From Macrostomum hystrix (taxonomy: Eukaryota; Platyhelminthes; Macrostomidae), in contig CATNEN010000038.1 in the NCBI GenBank assembly GCA_950097015.1, positions 11,243,501 to 11,307,500 on the forward strand: 64,000 bases of DNA, written 5' to 3'. Positions 52,047 to 64,000 of the stretch are shown here, in pieces. The translations under genes were made by a program, and so were the position numbers. Position 1 is the stretch's first letter, and the number at the start of each line of letters is the position of its first letter. The notes below the pieces were generated by a model. The model saw nothing but the letters and a program-made list of their open reading frames with translations, searched no databases and had not been told where the DNA came from.

Positions 52047-54070
52047 TTAACGATTGGGCATCTACGAGCATAAATGCAGATTGCTGACCAGATCTGAGAT
52101 CTGGATCATCTGGTCATTCGGATGATTCCCTCTGGACCATGTAGATGTAGTGTCTATTTATTATGATTTATTGACGTCATCAGCATATCATAAATTAGAC
52201 AGTGGGATATTATTCACGTGATTGAAGCCTGAGTTAGATTTCTTTATTTAGTATTCTCACCTTGAATTGAAATTATTTTGCTATTTTTACCTTACTAAAC
52301 TAAATTCATTATTAAATAGTTGTAAATCAGCTTCTGAAATGTTACATGATTCCGTGGGGTTTCGGATTTTCGACCTCAATTAGATGCGCTAATTAGTGAA
52401 TTTTATATAGCAGCGGCTCTGGCTAGACTCTTTGATCGACGCCAAAAGCCTTAGGGTGGAGGTTGTGGACTGGAAACTAATTATCCTAACCGGCACACAA
52501 TTAGAACTTTCCAAGTGTTATCTTTGCTACAGTCAAGGTGTGACAATTAACTGTGTCAAAACACTGCAATCATCTTTGCTAAATAAACTCTTCTGTGTCC
52601 CGCGCCTAAATCTTATCTTAATTAGTTATATGAAATTGTAAATTAGGCCGCTCCATTCGCTTACCGAAAGCCAGGTAGCAGGACGGTTTCGTAAAAGCTG
52701 GTTTCCGAATTCGACATTCAAAATTTGTTACTTATTATGCGAGAATGAGTTAGTACTAAACAAGCCGACTGTTAAAGCTGGAGGGAGAAAGTCTGGGTGC
52801 TAAAGCAGACGTTTCCGGTCGTGTGGGCTGCTATTTTATTCCGGGGTCCAGGTCCAGGAGGGGGTCGGTCCATAAGGGGAAGTCTACCATAGTAGACCAC
52901 TAAAAATAGCTAAATAGAAGTCTATGGTCTGACCTGGAGAACTTGGCTTGAAATTTGTTTACACTCGAAGTGTGAAGATTAGGCAGGGAGTGTCAGTCAA
53001 AGTTTTTTTGGCTGTGGGATATTATTGGCTACAAAAACATTGCTAGTCGCAAATAACGCGCATTGATTTCTTAAATCTCGAGTTTGTGGAGTTTCGAAGA
53101 AGGTCATCCGCTGTCCAATTGGCTGGTGAAGGTCTTTCGAAAAAACAACTGGTCTGGAGTTTTTCTTTCCTCCAGCTAGCGTGTTCAGTTGAATTGCACC
53201 AATATTTTTGGCTTTTTTATCGGGTTCGGTGGGTCTCGTTAGTCGATTGGTACCACAACCCCCTGTCTGGCTGTAAAGTTCTGTTTACTTCTCGCCAGTC
53301 TAGATTTGACAGTCTTTTGAGTCTCTATTATTTGTTATTTTAACTGAAATAACCAGCCAATAATCGGTTATTTTGTCTTTATTCTCTCAATAATAGCGTT
53401 AACGGAATTAGCTAGCCATACATAGCATTCGTTATTCTGATGAAATCTTAGCCAAAAATTGGCGTTTTCGAGCATTAGAAAACATTTACTGAAAGAGTTA
53501 CTGAAAACTGACCAATACATCAATTTAGAACCGTGATCAATATGATGTAATATTTTATTCCTTGAAGCAAATTAACAAAACCTAGACAATAATGTTCCAG
53601 AGGTTTCCAAAATGTACGAGTACATAGAACCTATACCCTCAGATTTGATATACTTTCAGATTGTAATAGAAAGCAAAAAATCACAAATTTCAAGTTTTCT
53701 ACACGCACGTATTTGACAGGATGACAAAATAACTTCTGGTATTAGTTAGGTACCATCGCACATTCCATAATGCACAACATATACGCTCCGACTTGGAAAT
53801 GCCAATAACTGGCGGTAAATGCTAAATTTATACAGAAACATACCGCATTGACAGTTTTAAATGGCATGTCAATTTGACAAAACTGGATCTATAGAACAGA
53901 AAGCCAGCTTTTTTATTTTGCCTTTTTGCTCCTATTTGAATGCCTAGGCTGAATCCAGATATCTTTTTAGTTTTGTTCTGTGCCTCTGTCGTGTTCTGGT
54001 AAATCACGACATCAGTTTATGACTGCGACTGCAAGTCATTGTCAGCCTGTAATAACTTGTATCTTATGAC
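52047..54070. other. Intergenic, no gene seen
   Basis: About 2 kb of AT-rich sequence upstream of the small heat-shock gene. Its proximal part should hold the promoter; I see no clear TATA box or heat-shock element array. The open frame at 53086-53343 has no recognisable domain. Confidence 0.45.
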
Positions 54071-54074
54071 ATGT

Positions 54075-54244
54075 AATAACGTAATCACGACTTGAAGGTC
54101 AGGTGTTCGATTCCCACCGGAACAATTTGTATCCTTTAGCAAGACAACCATGCAGTCTACATTGCTCCAGTTCACCCAGCTGTTAAATGGGTATGGTAAT
54201 TGAGGGTGGGTGTGGCGTCCCCCCAGTCCATGGACTGAACAGCC
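54075..54244 (+). repeat. SINE-A, body and 3' end
   Basis: Contains GGTGTTCGATTCCCACCGG (B box), CACCCAGCTGTTAAATGGGT, TAATTGAGGGTGGGTGTGGC and the perfect palindrome at 54224-54237. The A-box half of the head is decayed. Confidence 0.8.
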
Positions 54245-55009
54245 TTCCAATAATGGTAGGCGTATTCAATTATTCTTATTTTTTTATGCAAAGGTATAAT
54301 TGAGGCCACAGTTACGGTCCAGGATTTTACATTTTTATGTGAAAATTGGGCTGGAAGAGACAAATCTATTAAGGCCCCTTGACCAGCCACGGAACAGAAC
54401 CAGCCATCACTTATCACAGAAGTAGCATAGATGGACACTTTTAACATTCTAAAATATAAAAAATTTCATTTCAGTTGATCGTCTGATTTCATTTTAACAA
54501 TTATAAATGAAGCCAAAAATTGTTTAAGTCAGTAATCTGTATTTAAGCTTTCAATAGAAATGGTTAAATCAATAGTTCGTTAATCTATATTGTGTTAAAA
54601 TTTGTATGAAAGTCATTTGTGTTAGTGTAAAAACGCGTAAAACATCAATAAAGTAAAGAAAAGAAGTATTAAAAATTAACTTGGTTTTTCTAGTCTTTAA
54701 AAATCACACATGCTGGACTGAAGTATATAGGCCCAAAAAATACTAAAAATAGATTGAAGAAATAAGTGTCGCAAAGATTTGTATTCGTTGAGTTAATATA
54801 TTACAATATATATTGGAAATGTAAATGTGAATTGTAAATACATTTACGCAAACAGAAAAAAGGGATTCAATTTCATATTGAAAACGCCAGCGCTTTCACG
54901 GTACAATTGAATAACTGTAAATACGAGCGTATTTTTGTTATAAATCACATGAAACATGAGTTTTGGTTCTATACAGTCAGAGAATTGTCCAGAGTTAAGA
55001 TAAACTAAG
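54245..55009. other. Intergenic, no gene seen
   Basis: Very AT-rich; no supported feature. Confidence 0.5.
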
Positions 55010-55250
55010 ATAAATAACCACCCACTTAAACACTTCAAAAATAGCTTGCAAAAAACGCCACCCATCCCAACACTTCAAAGACAGCTTGCTATAAATAGCC
55101 ACCTACCCCAAAACTTGGAGGTCAGCTTGCTATAAATAGCCACCCACCCCAACACTTCAAAGCCAGCTTGCAATAAATAGCCACCCTCCTAAACAAGCCA
55201 TGACAGCTTGCGATATTCACCAATCCCAACACCTCAAAGCCAGTTCGGAG
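55010..55250. repeat. Short tandem repeat, about 45-55 bp unit
   Basis: About four diverged copies containing AGCTTGCTATAAATAGCCAC and CCCAACACTTCAAAG. It lies directly 3' of the PDZ gene stop codon. The TATAAATA cores look like TATA boxes but repeat with the unit. Confidence 0.75.
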
Positions 55251-55284
55251 TCATACAAACCCGCGGCGCAGTGTGCAGATGCTC

Positions 55285-58200
55285 TTAAGCGATACCACTG
55301 AGTTGACTGAAAAGCCTGCACGAGGCAGCGTAAAGCAGGCGGTACTGCTGTATTCTGACGATGGCCCCAGTCTGGCTCACTATGCTCTGCATCAGCTCCG
55401 GTACGGAGATCAACGGACGCTGCGAATGAAAAGTTCAAGCAAATAAGCTTAACTATTTTTTATCTTTGATATCACTTGGAACACTTCTTCTCACTGTAAG
55501 CTAACTAGTCACTCTCAAGCTGTGTCTGATCAGTCCCGTAATTACCGTCTGATCACTATCGTAGTAGCTGTCTAATTACTGTCATGGTTGACTAACTCTC
55601 GTAGTCCCGTAGTATTCTAATGCAATTTCTATATTACTGTCTTTTGGTCGTCAGTTCAATCGACTGCAATCACTCCGCCGCCCTGTTGCATAACAGTCAC
55701 CAGGCCTCGCTAAAACTGTCCAAAGCCGACACTGAAAATAACAGTCTTGGTACTGGCTCACAACAACTATTCACAATGGCCGCAACAAATGAAATCACGC
55801 AGGGCCACTTCAGTCACATCGAGTTAAGCTGGATAAGCTCATTCGCATGCCTATTCTCATTAGTTGGCCGTTCCTTCTGTGTGGCCTAGTTCGGCTACCC
55901 CTGACCCCATCTAGCAGATTCAGGGTCCACAAATTTGACAGCTGATAGCCTTAGGGCGTTGGCAAGCCAAACTGTGGTCAAAAAGTGTGTCACGCAACGC
56001 GTGCCTGGTCTGCAGTTTAATTTATTAACTACCGCAAACTACTTCCAGTGGGCAGTTTAGTTAAAAAGCTTTAATGTATGATGTATGGGATCAGCAATGA
56101 AGTGGGTCAGGCGATGAGCTGGGAAGTGGGTCAGGGGATCAGATTGGAAGTGGGTCAGGCGATGAGCTAGGAAGTGGGTCAGGGATCAGCTACGAAGTGG
56201 GTCAGGGGATCAGATAGGAATTGGGTCAGGGATCAGATTGGAAGTGGGTCAGGGATCAGCTACGAAGTGGGTCAGGGGATCAGATAGGAATTGGGTCAGG
56301 GATCAGATTGGAAGTGGGTCAGGGATCAGCTAGGAAGTGGGTCAAGGGACAAGCTAAGAAATGGGTCTAGGGTGTAGTTAATTAAATAAAAGTAAAGCAG
56401 AAGTACATGGAGAAGGTGCACAAGATGATGCACTTACAGTAGCCGACTCGCCATCCGCGTCTCCGTCGCCATCGCCGTCCACATTCATCTGAGCGCCCGC
56501 CTCCAGTGCGGCCACCAGGTGAGTGAGCGCAAGGCAGACGGCCGCTAAGCCGTCCAGTCGTCGTCGACCACCTCGCCGTTCAGTAGCCGTAGCCGACAGA
56601 GAAACCAGCAGAGGAGGCGAGTGCGTCGTTAAAGTTCGCCCTCCTGCGCCGCCTCCGGGCAGTGCGCTGGAGAGCTGCCATGCGCAGGCTGCGGCGGCGG
56701 CCAGAGCGGCGGCTGCGGCGCGTAGACGGACGCCGTCGACAGACGGCAAAGGCGAGGAGAAGTCCACAGCGCCGTCACCGGCGATAGGAAGGACGACGAA
56801 TAGACGAGCTGGGAGACGGCCGCCCGAACGGCGAATGCGGAGGCAGCGGAGAGCGAAGTCGCGATAGTTGCGGGACTCGATGAGCTGGACGCTTAGTTCG
56901 TCTGGAGTGACGGGAGTGATAGGTTTGATAAGGTATAGTGACATATTTGATAAGGGCAAGTGACTGGGCGAGTGACAGGCCTAATAAATTGATAAGTGAC
57001 AGGCTGGATAAGGGTAAGTGACAGGCTGGATAAGGGTAAGTGACAGGCTGGATAAGGGTAAGTGACAGGCTGGATAAGGGTAAGTGACAGGCTGGATAAG
57101 GGTAAGTGACAGGCTGGATAAGGGTAAGTGACAGGCTGGATAAGGGTAAGTGACAGGCTGGATAAGGGTAAGTGACAGGCTGGATAAGGGTAAGTGACAG
57201 GCTGGATAAGGGTAAGTGACAGGCTGGATAAGGGTAAGTGACAGGCTGGATAAGGGTAAGTGACAGGCTGGATAAGGGTAAGTGACAGGCTGGATAAGGG
57301 TAAGTGACAGGCTGGATAAGGGTAAGTGACAGGCTTGACAAAAAGAGTAGCCGGGGGTGCCTCACCCTTGCCCTCGCCGTAGCTGATCTCGTCGCCCGGC
57401 CGCCGAGGCCACAGACTGTCGGCCTCTCTAATGGACGCCAGCAGCCACAGGACACCGCAGCCGGAGTCCAACACACGGCGCCAGAACTCTCGCCGCTCCG
57501 TCGAGTCATCCGATGGCGCCAGCATCGCCTGGTAGCCGCGCTGAAGTCGACGCGCTCCGCCCAGCGTCACCGTTGTCGGACCAATGTCGCCGTCGCCGAG
57601 AAGGTCGACCTCAGAATCGACTTCGCTCTCGACCTGAGCAAATGAACGAAGATTAAAATAAAAAGGGGCGAAATTGGGGATTCTAGGAAATGATGATAGC
57701 GATAATGTAGTGCCTGTGTTCCTAATGGCCGTTGGTTCATGCCGGTTTGATTGGCTCGGCCTTGGCCTCACCCTCTATCACCCTCCTCTCCCCCTCCCTG
57801 CTCTGTGTGCCCTGTGCCGCCACCTGATTGGCTGGGCGCGGGCGTTGTCTGTCAATCCTTACCCCATCCCTGCGTGGCTTTGCCCTCTGTCCCGCCAATC
57901 AGCTCTGCGTAGCTTTGCCCGTCCACCAGGACAGCGCGTACAACCGTACCCCTCCCTGCGCGCTGATGTCTTGACGGTCTCTTACTGCAAAGACTGAATT
58001 TATTGCATGACAGCAAATACACAGAACTCTTCAGAGAAGCCACCTGCGTCATCCTGCGTTCCGACCGGTAAGCGCTGCATTCGTGTCTCTCCTTTCGGAG
58101 TGTCAGGCCTGTACTGTACGATTTTACGTAGGAGTACTGCGTGAGTGTCCAAACGCTACGGGTAAGATATATACCCTAGTTTACTCAATGGTACTGTAGG

Positions 58201-61200
58201 CCGGGACCCCGAACCGACCACAGTCACTACAATAATCAAAGGGGGAATTTAGCAGAGCCAGGTGAGGTGCCACCACCTGAGCGAACTCGGCCCCCAGTCG
58301 CTGCGCGCTTCCGGCCAGCGCCTCCAGCCGGGCCAGGGTCCGCCTGGCCGTCGAATTCGCCGTCGCCGTCGACGTCAGCGTAGCCGCATAGATGGAACCG
58401 GCGCAAAGGCGGGGTCGGTGCAGCCCGATGGCGTCGACTTCGGCCTGGCCGAGCTCGGACAGCGGAGCCGCGCTCAGCAGAAGCTGGCCAGCCGGCAGGC
58501 GCTGACCATCGGCTGTCGGCGTCGACCTACCCGAGGCAGGCGCCGACGCGCCGTCAATCGTTGTAGCCGAAGGCGCAGCCGCTAGCGCCGACACTTGAAG
58601 GGGAGCTTCGCCTTCGTCAACGATGACGCCCGCCTCGGCCAGCTCCTCCGGGGCGAAGATGCCGCTCGACTCCATGATGGTCGTGTCCGCGTCGTCCTGA
58701 ATTGGGGGATCATTTTGCTTCAAATAGAGTCTGACTTTGTTTCGGGTCGGGACCCAGAATGACTCTTTTTAGGGATGAGGATTAATTCAGTATAGATAGG
58801 GAATTTTCGGGGACTTTTTAGTAGGAATGGGATTTTTCAGTGGGATGGGGACTATTTGAGATGGGATTTTTTTTAGTAGGGATGGGAATTTTTAGTAGGG
58901 ATGGGAATTTTCAGTAAGAATGGGATTTTTCAGTGGGGATGGGGACTATTTGGGATGGGAATTTTAAGTAGGGATAGGATATTTTAGGATGGGTTTTTTT
59001 AGGACTGGGATTTTTAGTAGTGATAGGTACTATTTAATAAGTTTTGGGAATTTTTCGAAGGAATGACCAGTTTTAAACGAAGCTAGATATCGAAATAAAG
59101 CAGGAATACGGATTTAATGAGTCGGGATAATAAACTTTTTAGTAGTAGGGATGAGAATCAGCTTCGCCTGATCTCCGCTCACCCTGGAGGTCAGGGATTC
59201 GACCTCCGTCTCCTCGGAGATTCGAGTTCCACCGCCCGAACCTGGCAAACCGAGCGAACCGCGGGTCAAGGTCAGGTCAATCTCGTCGAGATGGCCGCAC
59301 AGGCTGAGCAGCTCATTAACCTGTTGGCAACGGGTGCGCAGCAATATGATAGGTGATTCGATTTGACTCGAGAACCGAAGCAGGAGGCAAATGGGAATCA
59401 AAGCTAGAAATGTAGCAGGAATCGAAGCTAGAGATTCAGCAGGAATCGAAGCTAGAAATGTAGCAGGAATCGAAGCTAGAGATTCAGCAGGAATCGAAGC
59501 TAGAAATGTAGCAGGAATCGAAGCTAGAGATTCAGCAGGAATCGAAGCTAGAGATTCAGCAGGAATCGAAGCTAGAGATTTAGCAGGAATCGAAGCTTGA
59601 GATTTATTAGGAATCGAAGCAAGGGTCAAATCGGAGCATTGTGGAGAGCGGCCAACTTCACCTGATGAGTGTTTGCACCAGTGCTCAAATCGTAGGGTCC
59701 AATACGCAGCAGGCGGTCTCCAATTCTGACTGAGGCGAGCGACTCCCCGGCAGCCGAAGGCAGGACGGCCAGCACGCAGACGCCGCCGCTTGGCAGATCG
59801 CCGAGCTGCAGCGGTAATGGCCGCGAGCCGTCGGCCTCTCGCGGCAACGGCAGTGACACTGAGTAGGCTGCTACAGACTGCGGCAGGTAGGGAGCCCTGA
59901 GGGGAGCGGATAGCGGTCGCTTGTGGTTCCTGATTTATAGCCTTCGGGGTGAAGTCTTGGAGTCTTGGAGGCACATAATTTGGTGACACCGCGAGGAGGC
60001 ATGATCTGCAGCCAGCGAGGAGGCAATTCCGCTGACTCCTGAGCACACACGCACACAGATACTGTACGCAGGCATACGCTCACACAGGTGTGAATTGCAC
60101 GACAAGCCCCCAAGCCTTCTCTCCGAGGCTGCGCCCCAAATGAATGTGGCCTCGCCGCGGAATCGAGCTGAGGGACCTTGGTGCGGGAGGCAAACGCGTT
60201 AATCGCTCTGCTACCGACCCCTCGACCACAGGCCTCTTAGCAATTATAATTACGAGCTCTAAAATGCCAGGGATCGAACTCACCAAGGTAGGCAATAATG
60301 AGCTCACCTGCCAGTGATACCGACAGCCACGCCTTGGTCGCTATCGTCGCTGAACGAGTCTCCCGCCTCCGCAGCTGCCTCGTCCTCCTCGGCCAGCTCT
60401 TCGTCGTCCGTCGGCGCCGGTTCGAACTCGCGCAGCACCCGGATGCGCACACGACGCGGCGCGGCCCTCAGCGCCTCGACGCAGTCGTCGTGTCGCATCC
60501 GGGACACGTCGATGTCGTTCACAGCCAGGAGGCGATCGCCCGGACGCAGCACGCCGTCTGACAGGGCCGGGTCGCGTACGATACTGCGAATGTAGCAGCC
60601 TCCAGTGGTGTCCTGCCCGCCGGACACCAGGAAGCCGAGGCCACCACCGCCAACTTCGTCCTGCGGAGTCGGGCGACAGAGTAAACATGCTTGGGGTGGC
60701 TGTGTGTGGCTTGGGGTGGCTGTGCGTGGCTTGGGGTGGCTGTATGTGTGGCTTGGGGTGGCTGTGTGTGGCTTGGGATGGGTGTGTGTGAGGCTTGGGG
60801 TGGCTGTGTGTGTGGCTTGGGATGGGTGTGTGTGAGGCTTGGGGTGGCTGTGTGTGTGGCTTAGCGTGGTTGTGTGTGTGGCTTGGGATGGGTGTGTGTG
60901 AGGCTTGGGGTGGCTGTGTGTGTGGCTTAGCGTGGTTGTGTGTGAGGCTTGGGGTGGCTGTGTGTGTGGCTTGGGGTGGCTGTGTGTGTGGCTTGGGGTG
61001 GGTGTTAGGCTTGGGGCGGGTGTGAGGCTTGAGGTGGGTGTAAGGCTAGGTGTAAGGCTAGCAAGGCCGATGGTCAGCAATTCAATCAAACCTTGTACAG
61101 CACAGTTTCAACAAGACCCGGCGCCTCCTTGGCGTCGATCTCGGCCAGCCGACGAGCCATCCGGTCAATCAGCGAATCCTCGTCAATGGATGAGGACAGT

Positions 61201-64000
61201 CGCAGCGAGTCCCTGTTCGCTGCGGCTTCATCAGTCGGCTCCGGGCTAAGAAGCAGCGGCACTCGCGGCCGCGCAATGTACAGTCGAATCGGGCTGGCAG
61301 CGGCCCGCAGCATGGCCACGATTTCAGCGTGGCTTCTGCCATAGACGGGCTGGTCAGCGATCTCCAATAGCAGATCGCCGTCGCTCAGCAGGCGCTGCAC
61401 TGACTCATGGCTGTGCTCCAATACCCGTTTGATGCGTCCGAAGTGGCGCAGCGCCGACGTGCCGCCGAGGACGCCATCGTCAGAGGAGACGCTACCGCCA
61501 GTCACGGCTGAGTTGCCCGGATGATAGCCGCCAGAAACCTACGATGAACGACGAACATGTTTAACAGAACATAGTCAACACGCCGTACTTAGGATGCTAA
61601 ATTTAGAAACATGACCGAGATGAATATTGACGTCAGCAGCTATTTTTAGAAACATATAATACTTGTGTGTCCCAAAGTACGTGAGTAAGGTTTCTATTTT
61701 TAGAAACAGACACAACGCACCTGAATTCCAACGCTTCCCGACTCATTCTTGTACACGGAGACCGGCAGGCAGTCGCAATAGCTGCTCAACTGGGGAAAAG
61801 CCTCTTTTAGTCGCTTCCTGCCAGCCAGTACGGAGGCTGAGTCCAGCAGGCTCGAATCCGGCGAGCCAACACCGATACCGCCAACGCCGCCGCCACTGCT
61901 GATGCCAAAACTGTCGCCGCCATCTTCTGTGGTTGTCGGACTGTCAGGCGGCGGCGGCGGCCCTGGCGGCTGAGTCGGCTGGCCGCGTTCGAGGTGAAAC
62001 ACCGAGATCTCCGGAGCCGAAAGCAGCGTCTCCATGGCAACCTTGTGAGTAACGCGTTCCAGGCTGACGCTGTTCACCCAAATGATCTTGTCATTGACTC
62101 GGATGCGCGCGTCCAAGTCTGCGGCGCCACCTTTCGCGATCGACTTCACGTAGATGGCGCCGCCCTCCAGGCTCGTGTTCGTGCCTCCCTGGAGGCGGTG
62201 GATGAAATGTACTTTTAGAGTACATTCTGTTCTCAGCGACAACATTTTATTGAGGTGAAGACAATAGACAAAAATACACACATACACAGATACATTCCGT
62301 ACATGTGATTGCGCTTAACAGTACAGACTTAAGCATTTCTTCCTGAAGTAGCGCTTCCACATGCGATCAAACGATCGAATTTCAAAATGGCATGAGCACA
62401 TGAGCACTCACCCAGACATAGAAGCCGAAGCTGTCATCCTTCTTTCTTAGAGTAACCTTGAACTTATCGCCCGGGAGAAGGTCGCGCACTCCGCCGGCGC
62501 CGCTGCTGACGCGGCTCAGCTGGGAGGTTTTGCGGTCCAGCTCTAGCTGATGTCGGGTCTTCACGATGATCGTGTCCTGGGTGGACGCTGTACCCTCAGA
62601 GGAGCCTAAAGAGATGAACAGGGAACTCTGAATACACGGAGGCTGATAAATTTATCAAATTTAGCTTGGACAAATTGCGTCATTCGCCGAGTGCGACTCA
62701 CCGCCGTCGTCATCGCCGCCAAAGCCCCCAGAGGCCGGTGTGACGCTGAACGTTGGCAGCGTCGGATTCGATGCCCATCGGCGCCCGCCGCCGCTGGCAG
62801 CCGGTGTTGTTAACTTCGTCGGCGTCACGGACGTTGTCATCTGCGGCGGCGGTGGCCTCAGCGGCGGAGCCGGCCGCACCAAGCCGTACGCCGAAGAAAC
62901 CTCGGCGGCTTTCTGGTTCTCCATCTCGTCAGTGTCCGACGCAGAGCCTTGGTGGTCGACGGGTGTCCGTGAGTAGATATCGCCGAGGCTGCCAGATGCT
63001 CCAGCGCCACGATCGTGTCGTCGAGAGCGTCGTCGACGCTGTCGGGTCGGCGGCCTGTCTTGGCGGCGACGACGCGCCGACGAAGCAGCATCGTCGTCTT
63101 CAGCTTCAGCCTCGGCGCCGACGCCACCGGAGCTGTAGGACGCCGAGCCCGATGAGATGGTAGCGTCAGCGCCGCCATTGCTGACGTAGCCGGCAATCTG
63201 CAAGTGGTTTAAGCCGGAGCTGTCGGTGGCGGCCGACACAAAGTTTATATCGTCGTCAATGTCGTCTCCGCGCACAAATGCTTCATCGAAGCCGTCGCGG
63301 CCGAGGCGGCTCAGCATTGAGCGAACCCGTACTGTGGTGGCGCCTGGCTGCAAAAGGTTCTGGCGCGACGGCGGCTGCACTGCCGCTGACGACCTGTCAG
63401 CGATTGGTGAGTGAGATTGGTGTGCAGCTTCGTATTTGAGCCGAGCGGTCTGGAGTTCGAATCTGCCCAAGGGAAACAGTTTTTAACAGTCCTAATTTGT
63501 GCCAGACACTTAATTAATTCCCTAGTGCTTCAGTTTATCAAGCCGTTAAATGGATATCAGGAGTAGTGTTGTGTATGCGGTCTACATTGGCTTGCATGCG
63601 GTCGCCTTAAGTGCAAGCGTTCGCGGCGCGCGTTCTGATTGGCTGGCGGGTTTTACTGTCTGCCCCAAACTGGTCTAGGCCGGGTTGGGGGTTTAGTTGT
63701 TGAAGTGACTGTCTAAATATTTGCTTTTTTAAGTCTTGCAAGCCTTTGTCAACCTTCTAAATCATTACTGCTTCGATTTTTCTTTGGCTACGCTGCCTCA
63801 GCCTTCACAGTCCACGGTACTTACTCAGCTCTAGCTGGACCGGAAGCAACCAGCCGCTGCTGCTGCTGCTGCTGCCACTGGCCCTTGCCGCTGCCGGTGG
63901 CCAAAGTCTGCGAAGCCCATCGCTGCACCCCGACGTCGGCCGATGCGACAGAAGGCGAGGCGCCCAGCTCCGGCCAGGAGGCGCGCAGCCGACCGGACCA
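55285..64000 (-). CDS. Multi-PDZ scaffold with degenerate tyrosine-phosphatase domain (5' end outside window)
   Basis: Twelve in-phase exons (minus): 64000-63825 (partial), 63393-62702, 62605-62412, 62188-61721, 61538-61092, 60660-60308, 59896-59662, 59320-59183, 58696-58277, 57633-57366, 56901-56438, 55419-55285. They give 1,329 residues in the window. After a Ser/Ala-rich linker come four PDZ domains: FKVTLRKKDDSFGFYVW/GGAIYVKSIAKGGAAD; VSVYKNESGSVGIQ/GDLLLEIADQPV; GGGGLGFLVSGG/PGDRLLAVNDIDV; and LPLQLGDLPSGGVCVLAV/IGDRLLRIG. The C terminus fits a PTP fold (GYQAMLAP...EFWRRVLDSGCGVLWLL; NYRDFALRCLRI; QQYRLLYAA). Where the P-loop HCSAGxGR should be it reads SLSATATER, and no WPD is seen, so catalysis is unlikely. 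PDZ repeats followed by a PTP resemble PTPN13. The KIND/FERM part, if present, lies beyond the window. The donor at 61091 (GTTTGA) is weak. Confidence 0.75.
56090..56375. repeat. Minisatellite, about 20-22 bp unit, last intron of PDZ gene
   Basis: About 13 copies of GAAGTGGGTCAGGGGATCAG with GATGAGCTAG and ATTGGGTC variants. Confidence 0.9.
56985..57335. repeat. Minisatellite, 22-bp unit, about 16 near-identical copies
   Basis: Unit TAAGTGACAGGCTGGATAAG plus GG, with almost no variation between copies, which indicates recent expansion. It sits in the intron that splits the phosphatase-like domain. The GGTAAGTGAC core resembles a 5' splice site on the plus strand, the antisense of the gene. 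Confidence 0.95.
57634..58276. other. Intron of PDZ gene
   Basis: GC-richer segment at 57720-57960 with several CCAATCA/TGATTGGC motifs but no exon in phase with the PDZ gene. Confidence 0.45.
58745..59060. repeat. Degenerate G/T-rich tandem repeat, PDZ gene intron
   Basis: Irregular units of GGGATGGGAATTTTTAGTA, about 19 bp. Confidence 0.8.
59388..59628. repeat. Minisatellite, 24-bp unit, about 10 copies, PDZ gene intron
   Basis: GCAGGAATCGAAGCTAGAGA plus TTCA or AATGTA alternate, giving a two-unit pattern. Confidence 0.9.
59970..60232 (-). repeat. SINE-B with central deletion (reverse), PDZ gene intron
   Basis: The tail (CACACGCACACAGATACTGT) joins directly to GTGAATTGCACGACAAGCCC and the head (CCGCGGAATCGAGCTGAGGG, CGCGTTAATCGCTCTGCTAC). 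The middle block with ACTCTCACTGTGCC is missing. Confidence 0.75.
60690..61065. repeat. GT-rich minisatellite, PDZ gene intron
   Basis: About 18-20 copies of GGCTTGGGGTGGCTGTGTGT with GATGGGTGTGTGTGA variants. Strand-asymmetric G/T on plus. Confidence 0.9.
63420..63575 (+). repeat. Decayed SINE-A, PDZ gene intron
   Basis: tRNA-like piece GCCGAGCGGTCTGGAGTTCG with GAGTTCGAATCTGCC (B box), then TTCAGTTTATCAAGCCGTTAAATGG-like body (compare CAGTTTACCCAGCTGTTAAA at 16121). The palindrome is absent. Confidence 0.5.

Noticed and set aside
53086-53343. 85-codon frame, possibly a small membrane protein
   Set aside because: No conserved motif, no signal peptide and no support from splice sites or neighbours; AT-rich surroundings produce such frames by chance.
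55010-55200. TATA boxes (several TATAAATAG)
   Set aside because: They recur with the period of a local tandem repeat, downstream of a stop codon, with no gene starting nearby.
56775-57771. Frames of 244 and 292 codons with PYPACHLPLSSLSL repeats
   Set aside because: The repeat part is the 22-bp minisatellite in an intron. Only the 57366-57633 piece of one frame is exon, as shown by phase and PTP similarity.

Overview
This is eukaryotic, animal-type nuclear DNA. It has GT-AG introns, a lone tRNA gene, tRNA-derived SINEs, a P-type DNA transposon, a decayed Ty3/gypsy-type retroelement and a very heavy load of minisatellites (about 16 kb, roughly a quarter of the window). The gene set is metazoan: rhodopsin-like GPCRs, an NMDA receptor subunit, a multi-PDZ scaffold and a small heat-shock protein with two alpha-crystallin domains. 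The last is typical of flatworms, so I infer a platyhelminth, perhaps a free-living, repeat-rich one such as Macrostomum. The phylum is an inference, and species needs a database search.

Layout. 1-5000: non-coding, with tRNA-Gln(CTG), two nested SINE pieces and a 26-bp minisatellite. 5092-19804: three paralogous two-exon GPCR genes, A (-), B (+) and C (-). The same 20-bp satellite occurs here in two arrays of opposite orientation. The 5.8-kb intron of B holds SINEs, one satellite array and a complete P-superfamily transposon (11178-14932) with 31-bp perfect terminal inverted repeats and an 8-bp target-site duplication. 20045-23455: broken Ty3/gypsy-like element on the minus strand. 23554-36392: a 13-kb block made almost wholly of unrelated minisatellites with no convincing gene. 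36490-50754: a 13-exon GluN2-type NMDA receptor gene (+), whose exons join in phase to 1,224 codons plus stop. 51230-52046: two-exon small heat-shock protein (-). 55285 to the window end: the 3' twelve exons of a large multi-PDZ gene (-) ending in a tyrosine-phosphatase-like domain that lacks the catalytic cysteine.

How the genes relate. The GPCRs are a local gene family whose membrane core looks homogenised while intracellular loop 3 differs in every copy. The NMDA subunit ends in a class I PDZ-ligand-like tetrapeptide (ESVL), and the next large gene encodes a PDZ scaffold. Both facts are seen in the sequence, but a physical link between the two proteins is only a hypothesis. Exon joins were worked out by hand from splice consensus and reading phase; no transcript evidence was available.
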